Notes: generated by a model from the letters alone, not told the origin. A stretch of 64,000 bases of DNA from Sulfolobales archaeon Acd1 (GCA_000389735.1 APJY01000002.1:62001-126000); one strand, 5' to 3'. Counted from the stretch's first letter, positions 9,559 to 18,676 are shown. Program-made: numbers and translations.

Positions 9559-10565
9559 AAGGGGTCACCCTCCTTAATCCAATCCGCCAGCTGCATCGCG
9601 TAGTAAGTTAAAATCAGGTCCGCCCCCGCTCTCTTTATCGCGGTCGTGACTTCCATCACCGCTACCTTCTCGTTTATCCATCCGTTGAGGGCCGCCGCCT
9701 TTATCATAGTGTATTCGCCGCTCACGTGGTACGCCGCCAACGGGTACTCGGGGAACGTGGTCTTAACTAGCCTAATAACGTCCAAATACGTGTGCGCAGG
9801 CTTAACCATTAGGATGTCGGCACCTTCCTCTATGTCGAGCCTTGCCTCCTTTATGGCCTCGTAAGCGTTCCTTGGATCCATTTGATACGTCTTCCTGTCC
9901 CCAAAGGCCGGCGCAGAGTAGGCGGCTTCCCTGAAGGGCGAGTAAAACGTGGAGGCGTACTTAACGCTATAGGACATTATGAGAACGTCGGTGAAGCCGT
10001 TCTCGTCGAGCGCCCTCCTAATTTTGCCCACGACCCCGTCCATCATGTTGGAGGGAGCCACCACGTCCGCCCCGGCCTCGGCCTGACTCAAAGCGATCCT
10101 GGCGTGAACCTCCAGGCTCTCATCATTATCTACAATCAATTCTCCCCCTTTCTCCTTAACCACACCGCAGTGACCGTGCGATATGTACTCGTCGGTGCAC
10201 TCGTCAGCGATCAGCACTAGCCTCTTGCCGAAGGTCTGCTTGACCATCCTTAAGGTCCTTTGGATCACGCCGTTTTTGTCGTAAGCGCTCGAGGCGAACG
10301 GGTCCTTCTCCTTGGGGATACCAAAGAAGATGACCGCCTTTATTCCCTTCTCAACGGCGCTCTCGAGGAATTTCAATAGACGGTCGTTCACGGGATACCT
10401 GAATACTCCAGGCATGCTCGGTATTGCCTCCGGCTCGTTTATGCCATCCTTAACGAAGACCGGTAGTACTAAGTCGTCCACCCTCAGCTCGGTCTCCGCC
10501 ACCAAGTCCCTAATCAGCTTAGTTCGCCTAAGCCTCCTCGGCCTAAGGACTGGAAACGTTACCAT
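9555..10565 (-). CDS. hemB: Porphobilinogen synthase (delta-aminolevulinate dehydratase)
   Basis: It condenses two 5-aminolevulinates to porphobilinogen. The 336-residue protein has the expected RPRRLRRT N-terminus, LVLPVFV, the metal-binding segment [17 protein letters not shown] (Cys and His ligands, Zn-type), [11 protein letters not shown], the Schiff-base lysine in [10 protein letters not shown] and the second lysine in [14 protein letters not shown]. The ATG start overlaps the hemA 3' end by 23 nt. It ends in the CTGA overlap with hemL. Confidence 0.94.
   Translation of the reverse strand: MVTFPVLRPRRLRRTKLIRDLVAETELRVDDLVLPVFVKDGINEPEAIPSMPGVFRYPVNDRLLKFLESAVEKGIKAVIFFGIPKEKDPFASSAYDKNGVIQRTLRMVKQTFGKRLVLIADECTDEYISHGHCGVVKEKGGELIVDNDESLEVHARIALSQAEAGADVVAPSNMMDGVVGKIRRALDENGFTDVLIMSYSVKYASTFYSPFREAAYSAPAFGDRKTYQMDPRNAYEAIKEARLDIEEGADILMVKPAHTYLDVIRLVKTTFPEYPLAAYHVSGEYTMIKAAALNGWINEKVAVMEVTTAIKRAGADLILTYYAMQLADWIKEGDPF
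9565..9573 (-). promoter_or_regulatory. Strong Shine-Dalgarno upstream of the hemL CTG
   Basis: GGAGGGTGA on the minus strand, inside the 3' end of hemB, closely matches the archaeal 16S anti-SD and is 6 nt before the CTG at 9558. It is 55 nt from GTG 9510, so it cannot serve that codon. Confidence 0.65.
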
Positions 10566-11736
10566 TTGTCAGCACCTTCCTAACTATCTCGAGCATTAGT
10601 TCCTTCTCCCTCTCGGTTGAGGTGTAATACGCCTTAAAGAAGGGGTCAAAGATCTTCTTTATCAAGGACATTGTCATCTTGTCCAGGATCTCCCTCACGT
10701 AATTGTCCTCTACACCACGCTTGGCCAACTCGCGTAAAGCCCTCTCCACTTCCCGCCTTCTGAGGTCCTCGACCCTCGTCATGATCACACTTAAAGCCCT
10801 TCCATCGGTAAACCTACTGAACTTAACGAAGAACTCATTCACGTATTTCTCTATCAGTTTTGAGGCCTCATACGCCTCACTCATCCTCTTCGTCCTCTCG
10901 AGAATTCCCCTCCTCTCTATATCCGCAAGCGTTATCGTCCTAGGCCCTTCGAACACGCTCGGTACGCTCAGGTCAATAACGAAGGCGTTGGTTCTAATTT
11001 TCTGAGGATAATCGATCGCCGAGAAGACTACGTCGAACTCCTCTAGCCTGCTAAGGTCAAAGGGAACTGCCTTGAAGCCGTACTTGGCCGCAAGGGCCTC
11101 CGCTTTCTCGAACGTCCTGTTCATCAGGAATACGTCCTTCACGCCCTCGTTGTAGAGGATCAGAGCCAACTTACTTCCGATCTCGCCGGCCCCAAGGACC
11201 AGAACCTTCCTCCCCTTAAGGTCGCCCAGCTTCTCCTTAGCCTCCTCCACCGCGAGAACGTAAGTGCCTACTTTACCCTTCGAGATCCCAGTGGCGATCC
11301 TAACTCTTCTTCCCACCTTGATGGCTTCAGTGATTAGGAACTCCAGGTTTGGGCCGGAGATTCCAGCCTTCTTAGAGCTCTCCAAGGCCTCCTTCATCTG
11401 CCTCAAAATCTCGTACTCACCGATTGCTAGCGAATCGAGGCCCGAAGCTACCTCGAATGCGTGCCTCACGACCTCTCGTCCCTTAAGCACTGTCCCCTTA
11501 TGTACGACGTCTTTACCATGGAGGTCGTTAAGGAGGTTGAGAAGGGCTTGAAAGTCCTCTTCTGAACCGAAAGCGTAAACCTCAACCCTGTTGCACGTCT
11601 GAAGGAGGTAGAGTTCGAGAGGAATCAAGTTACTTATCATCTTGAAGGCGTCATAGCGAAGAGAGTAATGCTCCAGCTCCTTGAGCCCTATAGTTTTGTA
11701 ACTCACCGAGAGCGCCCAAAAGTCACTCGACGACGT
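10543..11736 (-). CDS. hemA: Glutamyl-tRNA reductase, start possibly ACG
   Basis: It reduces glutamyl-tRNA-Glu to glutamate-1-semialdehyde, the committed C5-pathway step. The catalytic Cys lies in LLQTCNRVEVYA; the NADPH-binding segment is VLVLGAGEIGSKLALIL, and the C-terminal dimerisation helices are present. The first conventional start is GTG 11706 (VSYKTIG), but the first beta-strand of the family continues upstream in frame (DFWALSVSYKT). A perfect Shine-Dalgarno GGAGGTGATC (11750-11741) lies just upstream, and the only plausible codon at SD distance is ACG 11736. I show the CDS from ACG; annotation pipelines would give 11706. The start is uncertain, the identity is firm. Confidence 0.85.
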   Translation of the reverse strand, partial: TSSSDFWALSVSYKTIGLKELEHYSLRYDAFKMISNLIPLELYLLQTCNRVEVYAFGSEEDFQALLNLLNDLHGKDVVHKGTVLKGREVVRHAFEVASGLDSLAIGEYEILRQMKEALESSKKAGISGPNLEFLITEAIKVGRRVRIATGISKGKVGTYVLAVEEAKEKLGDLKGRKVLVLGAGEIGSKLALILYNEGVKDVFLMNRTFEKAEALAAKYGFKAVPFDLSRLEEFDVVFSAIDYPQKIRTNAFVIDLSVPSVFEGPRTITLADIERRGILERTKRMSEAYEASKLIEKYVNEFFVKFSRFTDGRALSVIMTRVEDLRRREVERALRELAKRGVEDNYVREILDKMTMSLIKKIFDPFFKAYYTSTEREKELMLEIVRKVLTNGNVSSP

Positions 11737-12364
11737 TCCCGATCACCTCCAAGGCCCTAAGTCTAGCCTCCTCGAATTCCCCCTTCTCCGCCAGCTCTCG
11801 AAACTTCGAATCGTAGTAAATTACCCGATACAATTTATTCCTAACTTTAGGGTCCTTGACCTTGTCCTTTAGTAGTGGCTTTAACACCGTTACCGCCTTA
11901 CCCAAATTGATTACCTTTTCATTTTCTAGAAACTCTTTTATCTTTTGAAGTACCTCCTCAGCGAAGAGGGTGAGGTTGCCGTATGAGGTCACGGCCACTT
12001 GGACAACATCGTTGGCGTAATAGACGGGGAATATCAAGTCGGATCCGGACATATCTAAAGGATCATCGCAGAGCCTCCCAGACCTCCTAACCTTTTCGCA
12101 GATCACCCTGTTCACATTAGGATTCCCTGTGTGAACGAATACTATGTGGAACCGCGAGAAGAACTCCTCACTAAGCTCCCTCGCGTCGGCCACAATCACG
12201 TCGATCCCGTACTCCCTGAGCTTCGGCTCGTCCTCCAATGAGACTACCGTCACCTCAGCCCCCAAGTCCTTTAACTTCTTCGCCCTTGAGGTTCCGACGA
12301 AACCGGAACCAACGATCAACGCTCTGAGACTCTGAGGCCTGATGAAGACGGGAACGTAGACCAC
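11723..12364 (-). CDS. Precorrin-2 dehydrogenase (siroheme synthase N-terminal type)
   Basis: This NAD-dependent enzyme oxidises precorrin-2 to sirohydrochlorin. The N-terminus has the Rossmann motif ALIVGSGFVGTSRAKKL preceded by YVPVFI, as in Met8/CysG-N proteins, with RLCDDPLDMSGSDLIFPVYY matching the family segment before the active site (the central Asp). The length of 213 residues is normal. It opens the tetrapyrrole operon. This fits the siroheme-dependent heme route used by archaea (Ahb pathway), in which sirohydrochlorin is an intermediate. Ferrochelatase activity as in yeast Met8 cannot be judged. It overlaps the probable hemA start. Confidence 0.85.
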   Translation of the reverse strand: MVYVPVFIRPQSLRALIVGSGFVGTSRAKKLKDLGAEVTVVSLEDEPKLREYGIDVIVADARELSEEFFSRFHIVFVHTGNPNVNRVICEKVRRSGRLCDDPLDMSGSDLIFPVYYANDVVQVAVTSYGNLTLFAEEVLQKIKEFLENEKVINLGKAVTVLKPLLKDKVKDPKVRNKLYRVIYYDSKFRELAEKGEFEEARLRALEVIGNVVE

Positions 12365-12429
12365 CGATCAGTCATTATCATTATCGTCCGAATCGGAATT
12401 TAAAGAAAGACAGTTGAACCTACGGAAGA

Positions 12430-13482
12430 TCAGAACCATTGATCCAAACCCGTCTGCCTAGACGCTCCTTTAGCCTCCTGAGACGCCTTGACTAGCCTCT
12501 CTATCGCGTTGCTTACTCTGGTCTCGTTGAAGTCGTGTTCCTTGACCAGGATCTCCACTATCTCGTCCGGGTTAGGTTTGCCGAGCTCCAGGCTAAAATC
12601 TGGTTTCACGACCTTGGGGTTCTTGAAGAGCTCACGTATCCTATCGACGTCGAAGTCGACCTCCTGCCTAGGCACAGCCCCCTTCTCTATAGCCTTCTTC
12701 AGGTCCCCGTACCTTTTTATGATGTTCAACGCCGTTTTAGGGCCTATTCCCTTGACGCCGTCCGGATTGTAGTCGGTGCCTATCAGGATCGCGACGTCGA
12801 TGAGCTGATCTAAGGTCAAACCCAATTTGCGCAACAGCTCGTCAGACTCGATGATCTCCGGCTTTATCTCGACGTAAACGTCCTTGTTGGGCAGCTTCCT
12901 CTTACCGGTTACTGTCAGGTTCCTCACTAGTCTCTTGGCCCCGAACAGTATGGAGTCGTAGTCCTGGCTTACAGCTGCCCAAGAGAGGCCCAGTTTGTTT
13001 AAGTAAGCCGCCTCGGCCTCGCCCTCCGAAGGGGCTTGAACCACCGGTACGCCCATAGTCTTCAGAAGCCTCTTGGCCTCCTCAGCCATCTCGTTTGTGA
13101 GCCTTGTGGTGGCCTGAGCGTACTTCTTGAGATTCGATTCACCCATCTCCTTAGCCTGTTGAAGCCTCTTGGTGGCCTCCTCCTTCGCCTTCCTCCTTCT
13201 CTCTATCTCTTTAGCTTTCTCCTCTGGTGGCGTACCGTCAAACACGTAAACAGGTGTTATGCCCTCCTCGATCAGGTTGATCGTCCTGTAAAAGACCCCG
13301 CTAAGGTGACTCGTCACCCTGCCCTTGCTGTCCAGCAGGGGAGTCCCATCGGGCTGCCTTATGGCGGCGAGGAACTGGTAAAGGGCGTTATAAGCGTCTA
13401 TGCTGACCTTCTTCCCTTTAAGAACAGTGGGCTCGACTTCCTTAGCGATTCCCTCAACTAAGTCACCTAACTGTACCCCAAT
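12430..13482 (-). CDS. fen: Flap endonuclease 1, start ATT
   Basis: A structure-specific 5' flap nuclease of Okazaki fragment maturation and repair. The active-site acidic residues lie in VSIDAYNALYQFL, VFDGTPP, SEGEAEAAYL and ILIGTDYNPDG, and the C-terminus RQTGLDQWF is a PCNA-binding PIP box. The first conventional start is GTG 13317, which would delete the first 55 residues including the catalytic Asp. The full N-terminus GVQLGDLVEGIAKEVEP is encoded in frame upstream and begins right after ATT 13482, preceded at 4 nt by GGTGAGG. No ATG, GTG or TTG is available, so the start is assigned to ATT, giving 350 residues, the usual length. Last gene of the CDC48 operon. Confidence 0.92.
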   Translation of the reverse strand: MGVQLGDLVEGIAKEVEPTVLKGKKVSIDAYNALYQFLAAIRQPDGTPLLDSKGRVTSHLSGVFYRTINLIEEGITPVYVFDGTPPEEKAKEIERRRKAKEEATKRLQQAKEMGESNLKKYAQATTRLTNEMAEEAKRLLKTMGVPVVQAPSEGEAEAAYLNKLGLSWAAVSQDYDSILFGAKRLVRNLTVTGKRKLPNKDVYVEIKPEIIESDELLRKLGLTLDQLIDVAILIGTDYNPDGVKGIGPKTALNIIKRYGDLKKAIEKGAVPRQEVDFDVDRIRELFKNPKVVKPDFSLELGKPNPDEIVEILVKEHDFNETRVSNAIERLVKASQEAKGASRQTGLDQWF

Positions 13483-13733
13483 TATTCCTCACCGCGTTCG
13501 TTCTTCACTCCAAAGTATACTATGTGTCTAAAGCCCTCTTTAACCGTTATCACGTTAATGAAGCCGTGTATCTCGAGCTTCAGTAATGCCTTCAGAAAAT
13601 CGGAGTACGGAATCTCGTAGTCAACGACCTTAGTTACCTCATCGTAAAGCTCCTTCTCGGTAAGCGTAGTGCCGGCTGGTTTCTTCACTAAGACCTCTAA
13701 AATCACGTAATCGAGTGGTAACGTACGCCACAT
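13482..13733 (-). CDS. Small winged-helix-like protein
   Basis: An 83-residue protein with the helix-turn-helix-wing rhythm of a compact winged helix: DYVILEVLVKKPAG, TLTEKELYDEVTKV, YSDFLKALLKLEIHGFINV, and a wing strand (GFRHIVYFG). It lies between cdc48 (3-nt gap) and fen (stop overlaps the fen ATT start), so it is co-transcribed with them. It may bind DNA or act as a protein adaptor; no target is visible. Confidence 0.65.
   Translation of the reverse strand: MWRTLPLDYVILEVLVKKPAGTTLTEKELYDEVTKVVDYEIPYSDFLKALLKLEIHGFINVITVKEGFRHIVYFGVKNERGEE
13487..13493 (-). promoter_or_regulatory. Shine-Dalgarno serving the fen ATT start
   Basis: GGTGAGG on the minus strand, within the last codons of the preceding gene, lies 4 nt before ATT 13482. 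It is about 170 nt from the next conventional start (GTG 13317). Confidence 0.55.
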
Positions 13734-13736
13734 GGC

Positions 13737-16034
13737 TCACACGTAAGTGCTCGGCTTCATGTACGCCCTAGGCAACTGCTGTCTGGCCTTCTCTAGCCAC
13801 GTCTGGTAGAACTGCACCATTTCGCTGCTCACGCTCGGCCTTACCTTCCTCAAGGCCTCGTCGAAGTGTCTCTTGCCCACCTTAATTAGCGAGCCCTTCA
13901 GACACTCTTGAATCTTCGTGTCCTTGCAGGACTGGTCTGTACACTCCTTCTCAGCTTTGGACCCGCAGGCCTTCATGGCCTCCCTCAAAGCCCTCAGCGT
14001 GGCCTCCCTTACTAGCGCCGCTAAGTCGGCTCCGGTATAGCCCTCGGTTCTCTCCGCTAGCTCCTCCAGTGATACGTCCTCGTCCAGAGCTACCTTCCTA
14101 GTGTGGACCTTGAGTATCTCCAACCTCGCCTGCTTGTCAGGTGGAGGCACGTATATCAGCCTGTCGAACCTGCCGGGCCTAAGCAACGCCGGGTCCAGTA
14201 TGTCGGGCCTGTTGGTCGCGGCTATTATGACTACGTTCTCCAGCTTCTCTATGCCGTCCATTTCGGCCAATAACTGGTTTACTATCCTCTCAGTTACTCC
14301 GGTGTCTATTCCCATCCCTCTTGCCGGGGCTATTGCGTCTATCTCGTCGAAGAAGACCACAGTAGGAGCCGCCTGCCTCGCCTTCCTGAATATCTCCCTG
14401 ATGGCCTTCTCGCTCTCCCCTACCCACTTGCTCAGCACCTCAGGCCCCCTGACGGCTATGAAGTTGGCCCCGCTCTCCGTGGCTACTGCCTTAGCCAACA
14501 AAGTCTTCCCGGTTCCCGGAGGGCCGAAGAGAAGCACTCCCTTCGGAACCTCTATGTCCAACGCCTCATAGGCGTCTCTATACTTCAGCGGGTACTCCAC
14601 AATCTCCCTCAACTCCTCTTTGACGTCCTCTAGACCGCCGATGTCAGTCCACCTGACCTCTGGTACCTCAACGTAGATCTCCCTAAGGCCGCTCGGCACG
14701 ATCTCCTTGAAAGCCTTCATGAAATCGTCGAACGTCACAACCATCTCATCTAGGATCTCGGGAGGTATCCTCTCCTGATTGAGGTCTATCTTCGGCAAGT
14801 ACCTCCTCAAGGCGTTCATGGCGGCCTCCCTTACTAGTGCCGCTAAGTCGGCACCAGTATATCCGTGAGTCATCTCGGCCAGCTTAACCAAGTTGACGTC
14901 CTTGGCCAGAGGCATGTTCCTCGTATGGATCTGTAATATCTCCAGCCTACCCTGCTTGTCTGGAAGCGGAATCTCGATCTCCCTGTCGAACCTTCCTGGC
15001 CTCCTTAACGCAGGGTCAACGGCGTTGGGCCTGTTGGTGGCGGCAATGACTATTATGTTACCCCTGCTCTCCAAACCGTCCATTAAGGTCAGCAGTTGGG
15101 CGACTACCCTCCTCTCAACCTCCCCTATTACCTCATCCCTCTTGGGGGCTATGGCGTCTATCTCATCAATGAATATGATCGCCGGGGCGTGCTTCTTCGC
15201 GTCCTCGAATATCTCCCTCAGCCTCTGCTCGCTCTCTCCGTAGAACTTGCTCATTATCTCGGGGCCGTTAATGGAGGTGAAGTAGGCTTCGGTCTCGTTG
15301 GCGACAGCCTTGGCTAACAGCGTCTTCCCCACTCCAGGAGGACCGTAAAGCAGAATGCCCTTCGGGGGCTCAATTCCGAGCCTCCTGAAGAGCTCTGGAT
15401 GCCTAAGCGGGAGCTCGACTAGCTCCCTTACTTTCTCGATTATGTGCTTCATTCCCCCTATGTCCTCGTAGGTGACCCTCGGGTATCTGGCCTGTTCCAC
15501 CGGCTTATCGGAGATGCTGAGTGCCGTCTCGTCGGTAACCATTACGATTCCTGCGGGCTTCACCTGAACTACCACGAATGGAATTGCCTGACCCAGAACG
15601 GGGATGAGGACTGTATCCCCCTCGACTAGAGGGAAGTCCTTCAGCTTCTTCTTAACGTAAGACACGAAGCCTGGGTCAATTGTAATAGTGAAGTTAGAGG
15701 GAGCGAGCTTGACGTACGCGGCGAACTTCCAATTCGCCTTCCTCACGATCACTTTATCCCCTATGGAGACCCCCGCGTTTTTCCTGGTTATTCCGTCCAT
15801 CCTTATGATGTACCGGTCGCCCTCACTCACTATGTCCTCAGAGCTGAGGGGCCAGGCTATCGCTGCTGTCTTCCTAGTACCCTCTATCTCAACGACGTCA
15901 CCTGGAGAGACCCCAATTTGTGCCAGGAGCTCAATGTCAATCCTGACCTTCCCTCTGTTTACGTCCTTTTGCTTGGCCTCTGCAACCCTTAGAACTAGCT
16001 CCTTCTTGGGTGGTTCTTCAGCCCCTAAGCTCAA
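13737..16034 (-). CDS. cdc48: CDC48/VCP-type AAA+ ATPase
   Basis: An unfoldase/segregase with an N-terminal double-psi barrel domain (about 10-190), then two AAA modules. D1 has [30 protein letters not shown] and the SRH segment [15 protein letters not shown]2 has [29 protein letters not shown] and [15 protein letters not shown]2 contains a Cys-rich insertion ([17 protein letters not shown]) that may bind metal or form disulfides. The C-terminus ends STYV, resembling an HbYX proteasome-docking tail. TTG 16034 is chosen as start because GGAGGT lies 5 nt upstream; an in-frame TTG at 16061 would add nine residues. Confidence 0.95.
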   Translation of the reverse strand: MSLGAEEPPKKELVLRVAEAKQKDVNRGKVRIDIELLAQIGVSPGDVVEIEGTRKTAAIAWPLSSEDIVSEGDRYIIRMDGITRKNAGVSIGDKVIVRKANWKFAAYVKLAPSNFTITIDPGFVSYVKKKLKDFPLVEGDTVLIPVLGQAIPFVVVQVKPAGIVMVTDETALSISDKPVEQARYPRVTYEDIGGMKHIIEKVRELVELPLRHPELFRRLGIEPPKGILLYGPPGVGKTLLAKAVANETEAYFTSINGPEIMSKFYGESEQRLREIFEDAKKHAPAIIFIDEIDAIAPKRDEVIGEVERRVVAQLLTLMDGLESRGNIIVIAATNRPNAVDPALRRPGRFDREIEIPLPDKQGRLEILQIHTRNMPLAKDVNLVKLAEMTHGYTGADLAALVREAAMNALRRYLPKIDLNQERIPPEILDEMVVTFDDFMKAFKEIVPSGLREIYVEVPEVRWTDIGGLEDVKEELREIVEYPLKYRDAYEALDIEVPKGVLLFGPPGTGKTLLAKAVATESGANFIAVRGPEVLSKWVGESEKAIREIFRKARQAAPTVVFFDEIDAIAPARGMGIDTGVTERIVNQLLAEMDGIEKLENVVIIAATNRPDILDPALLRPGRFDRLIYVPPPDKQARLEILKVHTRKVALDEDVSLEELAERTEGYTGADLAALVREATLRALREAMKACGSKAEKECTDQSCKDTKIQECLKGSLIKVGKRHFDEALRKVRPSVSSEMVQFYQTWLEKARQQLPRAYMKPSTYV

Positions 16035-16079
16035 AACTGACCTCCGATATCGTAAGCTCAATACGCCTAAAAGAGTTTG

Positions 16080-16370
16080 CTAGAAGGACAGCCTTGATAC
16101 GCTTTCCACTTCGGCGTGAGATACTCCGCTTATCTCGTTGATTAGACTCTCGAGCTCGTCCGTACCGCCCTCGAGCTCCTCTGGCATTTGAACGAAGAGG
16201 ACCAGGGCCTTAAGACCGAAAGCGATGGGCTCCGTGTCCGTTTTGACTATGGAGTACTTATCTTTCGGCAGTTTCTGGTTGATCTGGTTAAGTATATCAT
16301 CCAAGCTCACTTCGTCCCCTTCTGGGAACACCTTGACGACGGCTATTACTTTTCCGCTTTTCGATGGCAT
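16080..16370 (-). CDS. ef1b: Translation elongation factor aEF-1 beta
   Basis: The guanine nucleotide exchange factor for aEF-1A. The 96-residue protein has the archaeal C-terminal EF-1B fold only: VIAVVKVFPEGDEVSLDDIL, TEPIAFGLKALVLFVQMPE, EGGTDELE and the ending GVSHAEVESVSRLSF. The start is placed at ATG 16370, which follows a GAGGTG Shine-Dalgarno overlapping the upstream gene's stop; the frame is open ten codons further to 16400. Second gene of the Zn-ribbon/EF1B/CDC48/FEN operon. Confidence 0.93.
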   Translation of the reverse strand: MPSKSGKVIAVVKVFPEGDEVSLDDILNQINQKLPKDKYSIVKTDTEPIAFGLKALVLFVQMPEELEGGTDELESLINEISGVSHAEVESVSRLSF

Positions 16371-16380
16371 CACCACCACC

Positions 16381-16584
16381 TCAAGGACCCTCGAACCCAC
16401 ACTTGGGGCAAACGTAGCTCACTATGCCTTTCCTGCACTGGCTACACCTTATGATCAGAACCTCGCCGCAGTTGGGGCAGTTGAACATTACGCCCTTCTC
16501 CCGCGGATGAAGGAGCTTTCCGCAGCTAGAGCAGACTGGAGGCTCCGTTTCCTCCCTGAGACTCAGTCGAAAGCTTAAGGCCAT
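16381..16584 (-). CDS. Zinc-ribbon RNA-binding-type protein
   Basis: A 67-residue protein with four CXXC pairs (CSSC, CPNC, CSQC, CPKC), forming two zinc fingers as in the archaeal zinc-ribbon RNA-binding protein family (COG2888). It precedes aEF-1 beta, a pairing common in archaea and consistent with a translation-related role. First gene of its operon. Its TATA element appears to be shared with the divergent pth2 gene. Confidence 0.85.
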   Translation of the reverse strand: MALSFRLSLREETEPPVCSSCGKLLHPREKGVMFNCPNCGEVLIIRCSQCRKGIVSYVCPKCGFEGP

Positions 16585-16607
16585 GACTAGCGTCTAAAAG
16601 CTCGACC

Positions 16608-16618
16608 TTGTAATAAAG
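16608..16618. promoter_or_regulatory. Shared TATA-like element between divergent promoters
   Basis: The sequence TTGTAATAAAG reads as a TATA box on both strands (TAATAAA plus, CTTTATTACAA minus). It lies about 23 nt before the pth2 ATG at 16637 and about 28-30 nt before the Zn-ribbon ATG at 16584, so a single AT element may place TBP for two leaderless transcripts. Confidence 0.5.
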
Positions 16619-16636
16619 TTTGTCTTGACCGAGAAA

Positions 16637-16990
16637 ATGGTGATCGTCGTCAGGACCGACGTGGACATGGGTAAGGGCAAGGTGGCAGCGCAGGTTGCCC
16701 ACGCGGCGGTCAGCTTAGTGCTAAAGGTCCTCAACTCACGTAATGAGAGCTGGAAGAGGTGGTTGGAATCGTGGCTGAACGAGGGACAACCAAAGATCGT
16801 TGTGAAGGTCCAAAGCCTCGAGGAGCTGATGCAGAGGAAGCAGAAGGCCGAGACGCTGGGCTTGCCCACAGAAGTGATAGTGGATGCCGGCAAAACGCAG
16901 GTGGAACCTGGAACAGTCACTTGTCTCGGAATTGGGCCCGCCCCTTCTGAGGTTATAGATAAAGTGACGGGTGATCTCAAATTACTGTAA
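16637..16990 (+). CDS. pth2: Peptidyl-tRNA hydrolase, Pth2 family
   Basis: It releases peptide from prematurely dissociated peptidyl-tRNA. The 117-residue protein shows the archaeal/eukaryal Pth2 motifs: VIVVRTDVDMGKGKVAAQVAHAA at the N-terminus (conserved Lys, Gln, His), VVKVQSLEEL, DAGKTQVEPGTVTCLGIGPA and the C-terminal DKVTGDLKLL. ATG 16637 suits the TATA element 23 nt upstream; TTG 16625 would add four residues. It is followed by truD after 29 nt, so the two are probably co-transcribed. Confidence 0.94.
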   Translation: MVIVVRTDVDMGKGKVAAQVAHAAVSLVLKVLNSRNESWKRWLESWLNEGQPKIVVKVQSLEELMQRKQKAETLGLPTEVIVDAGKTQVEPGTVTCLGIGPAPSEVIDKVTGDLKLL

Positions 16991-17019
16991 CCGTTCCCCT
17001 CATCGACATCGCCCTCGGT

Positions 17020-18096
17020 ATGGAGAGATATTATATCGAGGAGGACTGGAGGCCCTTAAACGCGACCATCCCGAGGCCCGAGGGCTTCGTAGTTGTCGAA
17101 GAGGTGAACTATACACCCTGCACGGCCTTTAGGGGAGACCCCAACGGGAGGTACGCGGTCTTCCTCCTCTCCAAGAAAGGGATCGACCACTTCTCCGCCG
17201 TTTCGAAGGTACAATCAGTGCTGAAAAGGAAGGTGTTCTATGCGGGAATAAAGGACGCAAACGCGATCACTCACCAATTAATCTATATAGACACGACGGG
17301 CAAGCCCCCGGAAGTGACCGAGTGGAGTGAGGGCAACATCTCACTCAAGTTCCTCGGGTTCATGAGGGGTAAATTCAACCACACTGGGAACATTTTCGAG
17401 ATCACTATCGAGCTTATAGGGGAACCTTATGACGAGCTCAAGGAGAGGATTAGGGTCGTTTCATCCGTTGGGGAGCTACCAGCATATATCGGCTACCAGA
17501 GGTTCGGGACAAGGAGACCAACAACCCACATAGTAGGCAAGAAGCTCGTGCAGAGGGACTGGTGTGGCGCGGTTGACTACATAGTGGGCAGGCCTTTCCC
17601 GAACGAGAGTGAGGTCGCAAAACAGTTCAGGTCGCTGTACGACAGCGGAGATCTCAAGGCAGCCCTAGAAGCTATCCCCAAGGGGTTCTACCAGGAAAGG
17701 GCAGTGCTTAAGGCCTTAACTGCCAGCGGTAACTGCTTCCACGCTCTTAAAGCCAGCAGGATCCCCCTATCTTTCTACGTTGAGGCCTTCCAGGCCTATT
17801 TATTTAACAGGTGCCTCTCTGAGAACCTTGACTCCAACCAATTGAAAATAATAATTCATGGTCGGTACGACCCCTCCGATCCCGTCTGTAGAAAGGTCTT
17901 CCTCAGCGAGGGAGTCTACGACCTCGACGTGCCGGAGCTTAAAATAAAGATAGGTAAGCTCGAGAGGCCCAAGATGATGAGAATCAGGAACCTAAAAATG
18001 GAAGAAAACAGGATCTCGTTCGCACTCGACAGGGGCATGTACGCTACGGTAGTCCTCAGGGAAATCCTGCGTGCTGACCCTCTCCTGTTCACTTAG
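17020..18096 (+). CDS. truD: tRNA pseudouridine synthase D family
   Basis: A TruD/Pus7-family pseudouridine synthase. The catalytic Asp is in the signature [13 protein letters not shown]; other family segments are [11 protein letters not shown] (the RLGGNxF-like motif), [17 protein letters not shown] and [16 protein letters not shown]. The 358 residues are short for the family but keep the core and the insertion domain. In archaea, Pus7 homologues modify U13 and U35 sites in tRNA. It ends 4 nt inside the convergent KH-like gene. Confidence 0.93.
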   Translation: MERYYIEEDWRPLNATIPRPEGFVVVEEVNYTPCTAFRGDPNGRYAVFLLSKKGIDHFSAVSKVQSVLKRKVFYAGIKDANAITHQLIYIDTTGKPPEVTEWSEGNISLKFLGFMRGKFNHTGNIFEITIELIGEPYDELKERIRVVSSVGELPAYIGYQRFGTRRPTTHIVGKKLVQRDWCGAVDYIVGRPFPNESEVAKQFRSLYDSGDLKAALEAIPKGFYQERAVLKALTASGNCFHALKASRIPLSFYVEAFQAYLFNRCLSENLDSNQLKIIIHGRYDPSDPVCRKVFLSEGVYDLDVPELKIKIGKLERPKMMRIRNLKMEENRISFALDRGMYATVVLREILRADPLLFT

Positions 18097-18605
18097 TCCT
18101 CTACCTTGATCTTCACCTGAGTGGAGTGAATCTTCGAAAGGGCCTCTTCGAGGTCCAGAGGGCTGGCGGGGAGGTACCTCCTCTCGTTCTTGGGAAGCTT
18201 CACTATGTACTGCACGCTCCCGTCGGGTAGCCACACCGTATTAACGCCGAGGATCTTAGCGGGGAACAGTAACCTGATGGCGGAGTCCTTCACGTTCGGT
18301 GTCTTCTCTATTATCCTCACCTTGATGTTGAGCCTTTCCTGAAGTATCTTCGCTACCTTGATCCAAAGCTGTTGCGTCATCCTAGGACCGCTACTGACCA
18401 CGAGGACCAGGAGCCTATCGTCGATCTTGTAAGCCTTGTGGTAAACGCTGTCCTTGAGCTCCTTCACCTGGGACTCCTCGATGTCTAAAAGAACCTTCAT
18501 CACGTCGACCTCGAAGGGCTCCACCTGACCGGAGTCCACTATTGACTGGCACCTGTTACAAAGGCTGCCGGTCCTCACGCAAATGTAGTCCAGCGGGATC
18601 TTCAT
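18093..18605 (-). CDS. KH-like (NusA-type) RNA-binding protein
   Basis: About 170 residues. The N-terminus has a Cys cluster ([11 protein letters not shown]) that may bind zinc. The middle and C-terminal part ([32 protein letters not shown]) resembles the KH fold of archaeal NusA-like proteins, with [12 protein letters not shown] as the most distinctive segment. A role in RNA binding, possibly transcription or ribosome related, is likely but not specific. ATG 18605 is preferred ([10 protein letters not shown]), as an AT-rich element (about 18636-18645) sits at promoter distance; an ATG at 18632 would add nine residues. Divergent from L40e. Confidence 0.6.
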   Translation of the reverse strand: MKIPLDYICVRTGSLCNRCQSIVDSGQVEPFEVDVMKVLLDIEESQVKELKDSVYHKAYKIDDRLLVLVVSSGPRMTQQLWIKVAKILQERLNIKVRIIEKTPNVKDSAIRLLFPAKILGVNTVWLPDGSVQYIVKLPKNERRYLPASPLDLEEALSKIHSTQVKIKVED

Positions 18606-18676
18606 TATCAGTCTACCCCACAAAAGCACCATTACTTTTTTGAATCTGACTCTCCAATTTCTCTGACGACTTAAAA

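Noticed and set aside
15688-16083. Plus-strand open frame of 131 codons opposite cdc48
   Set aside because: It is the mirror of the well-supported cdc48 frame, with no SD, promoter or family signal.
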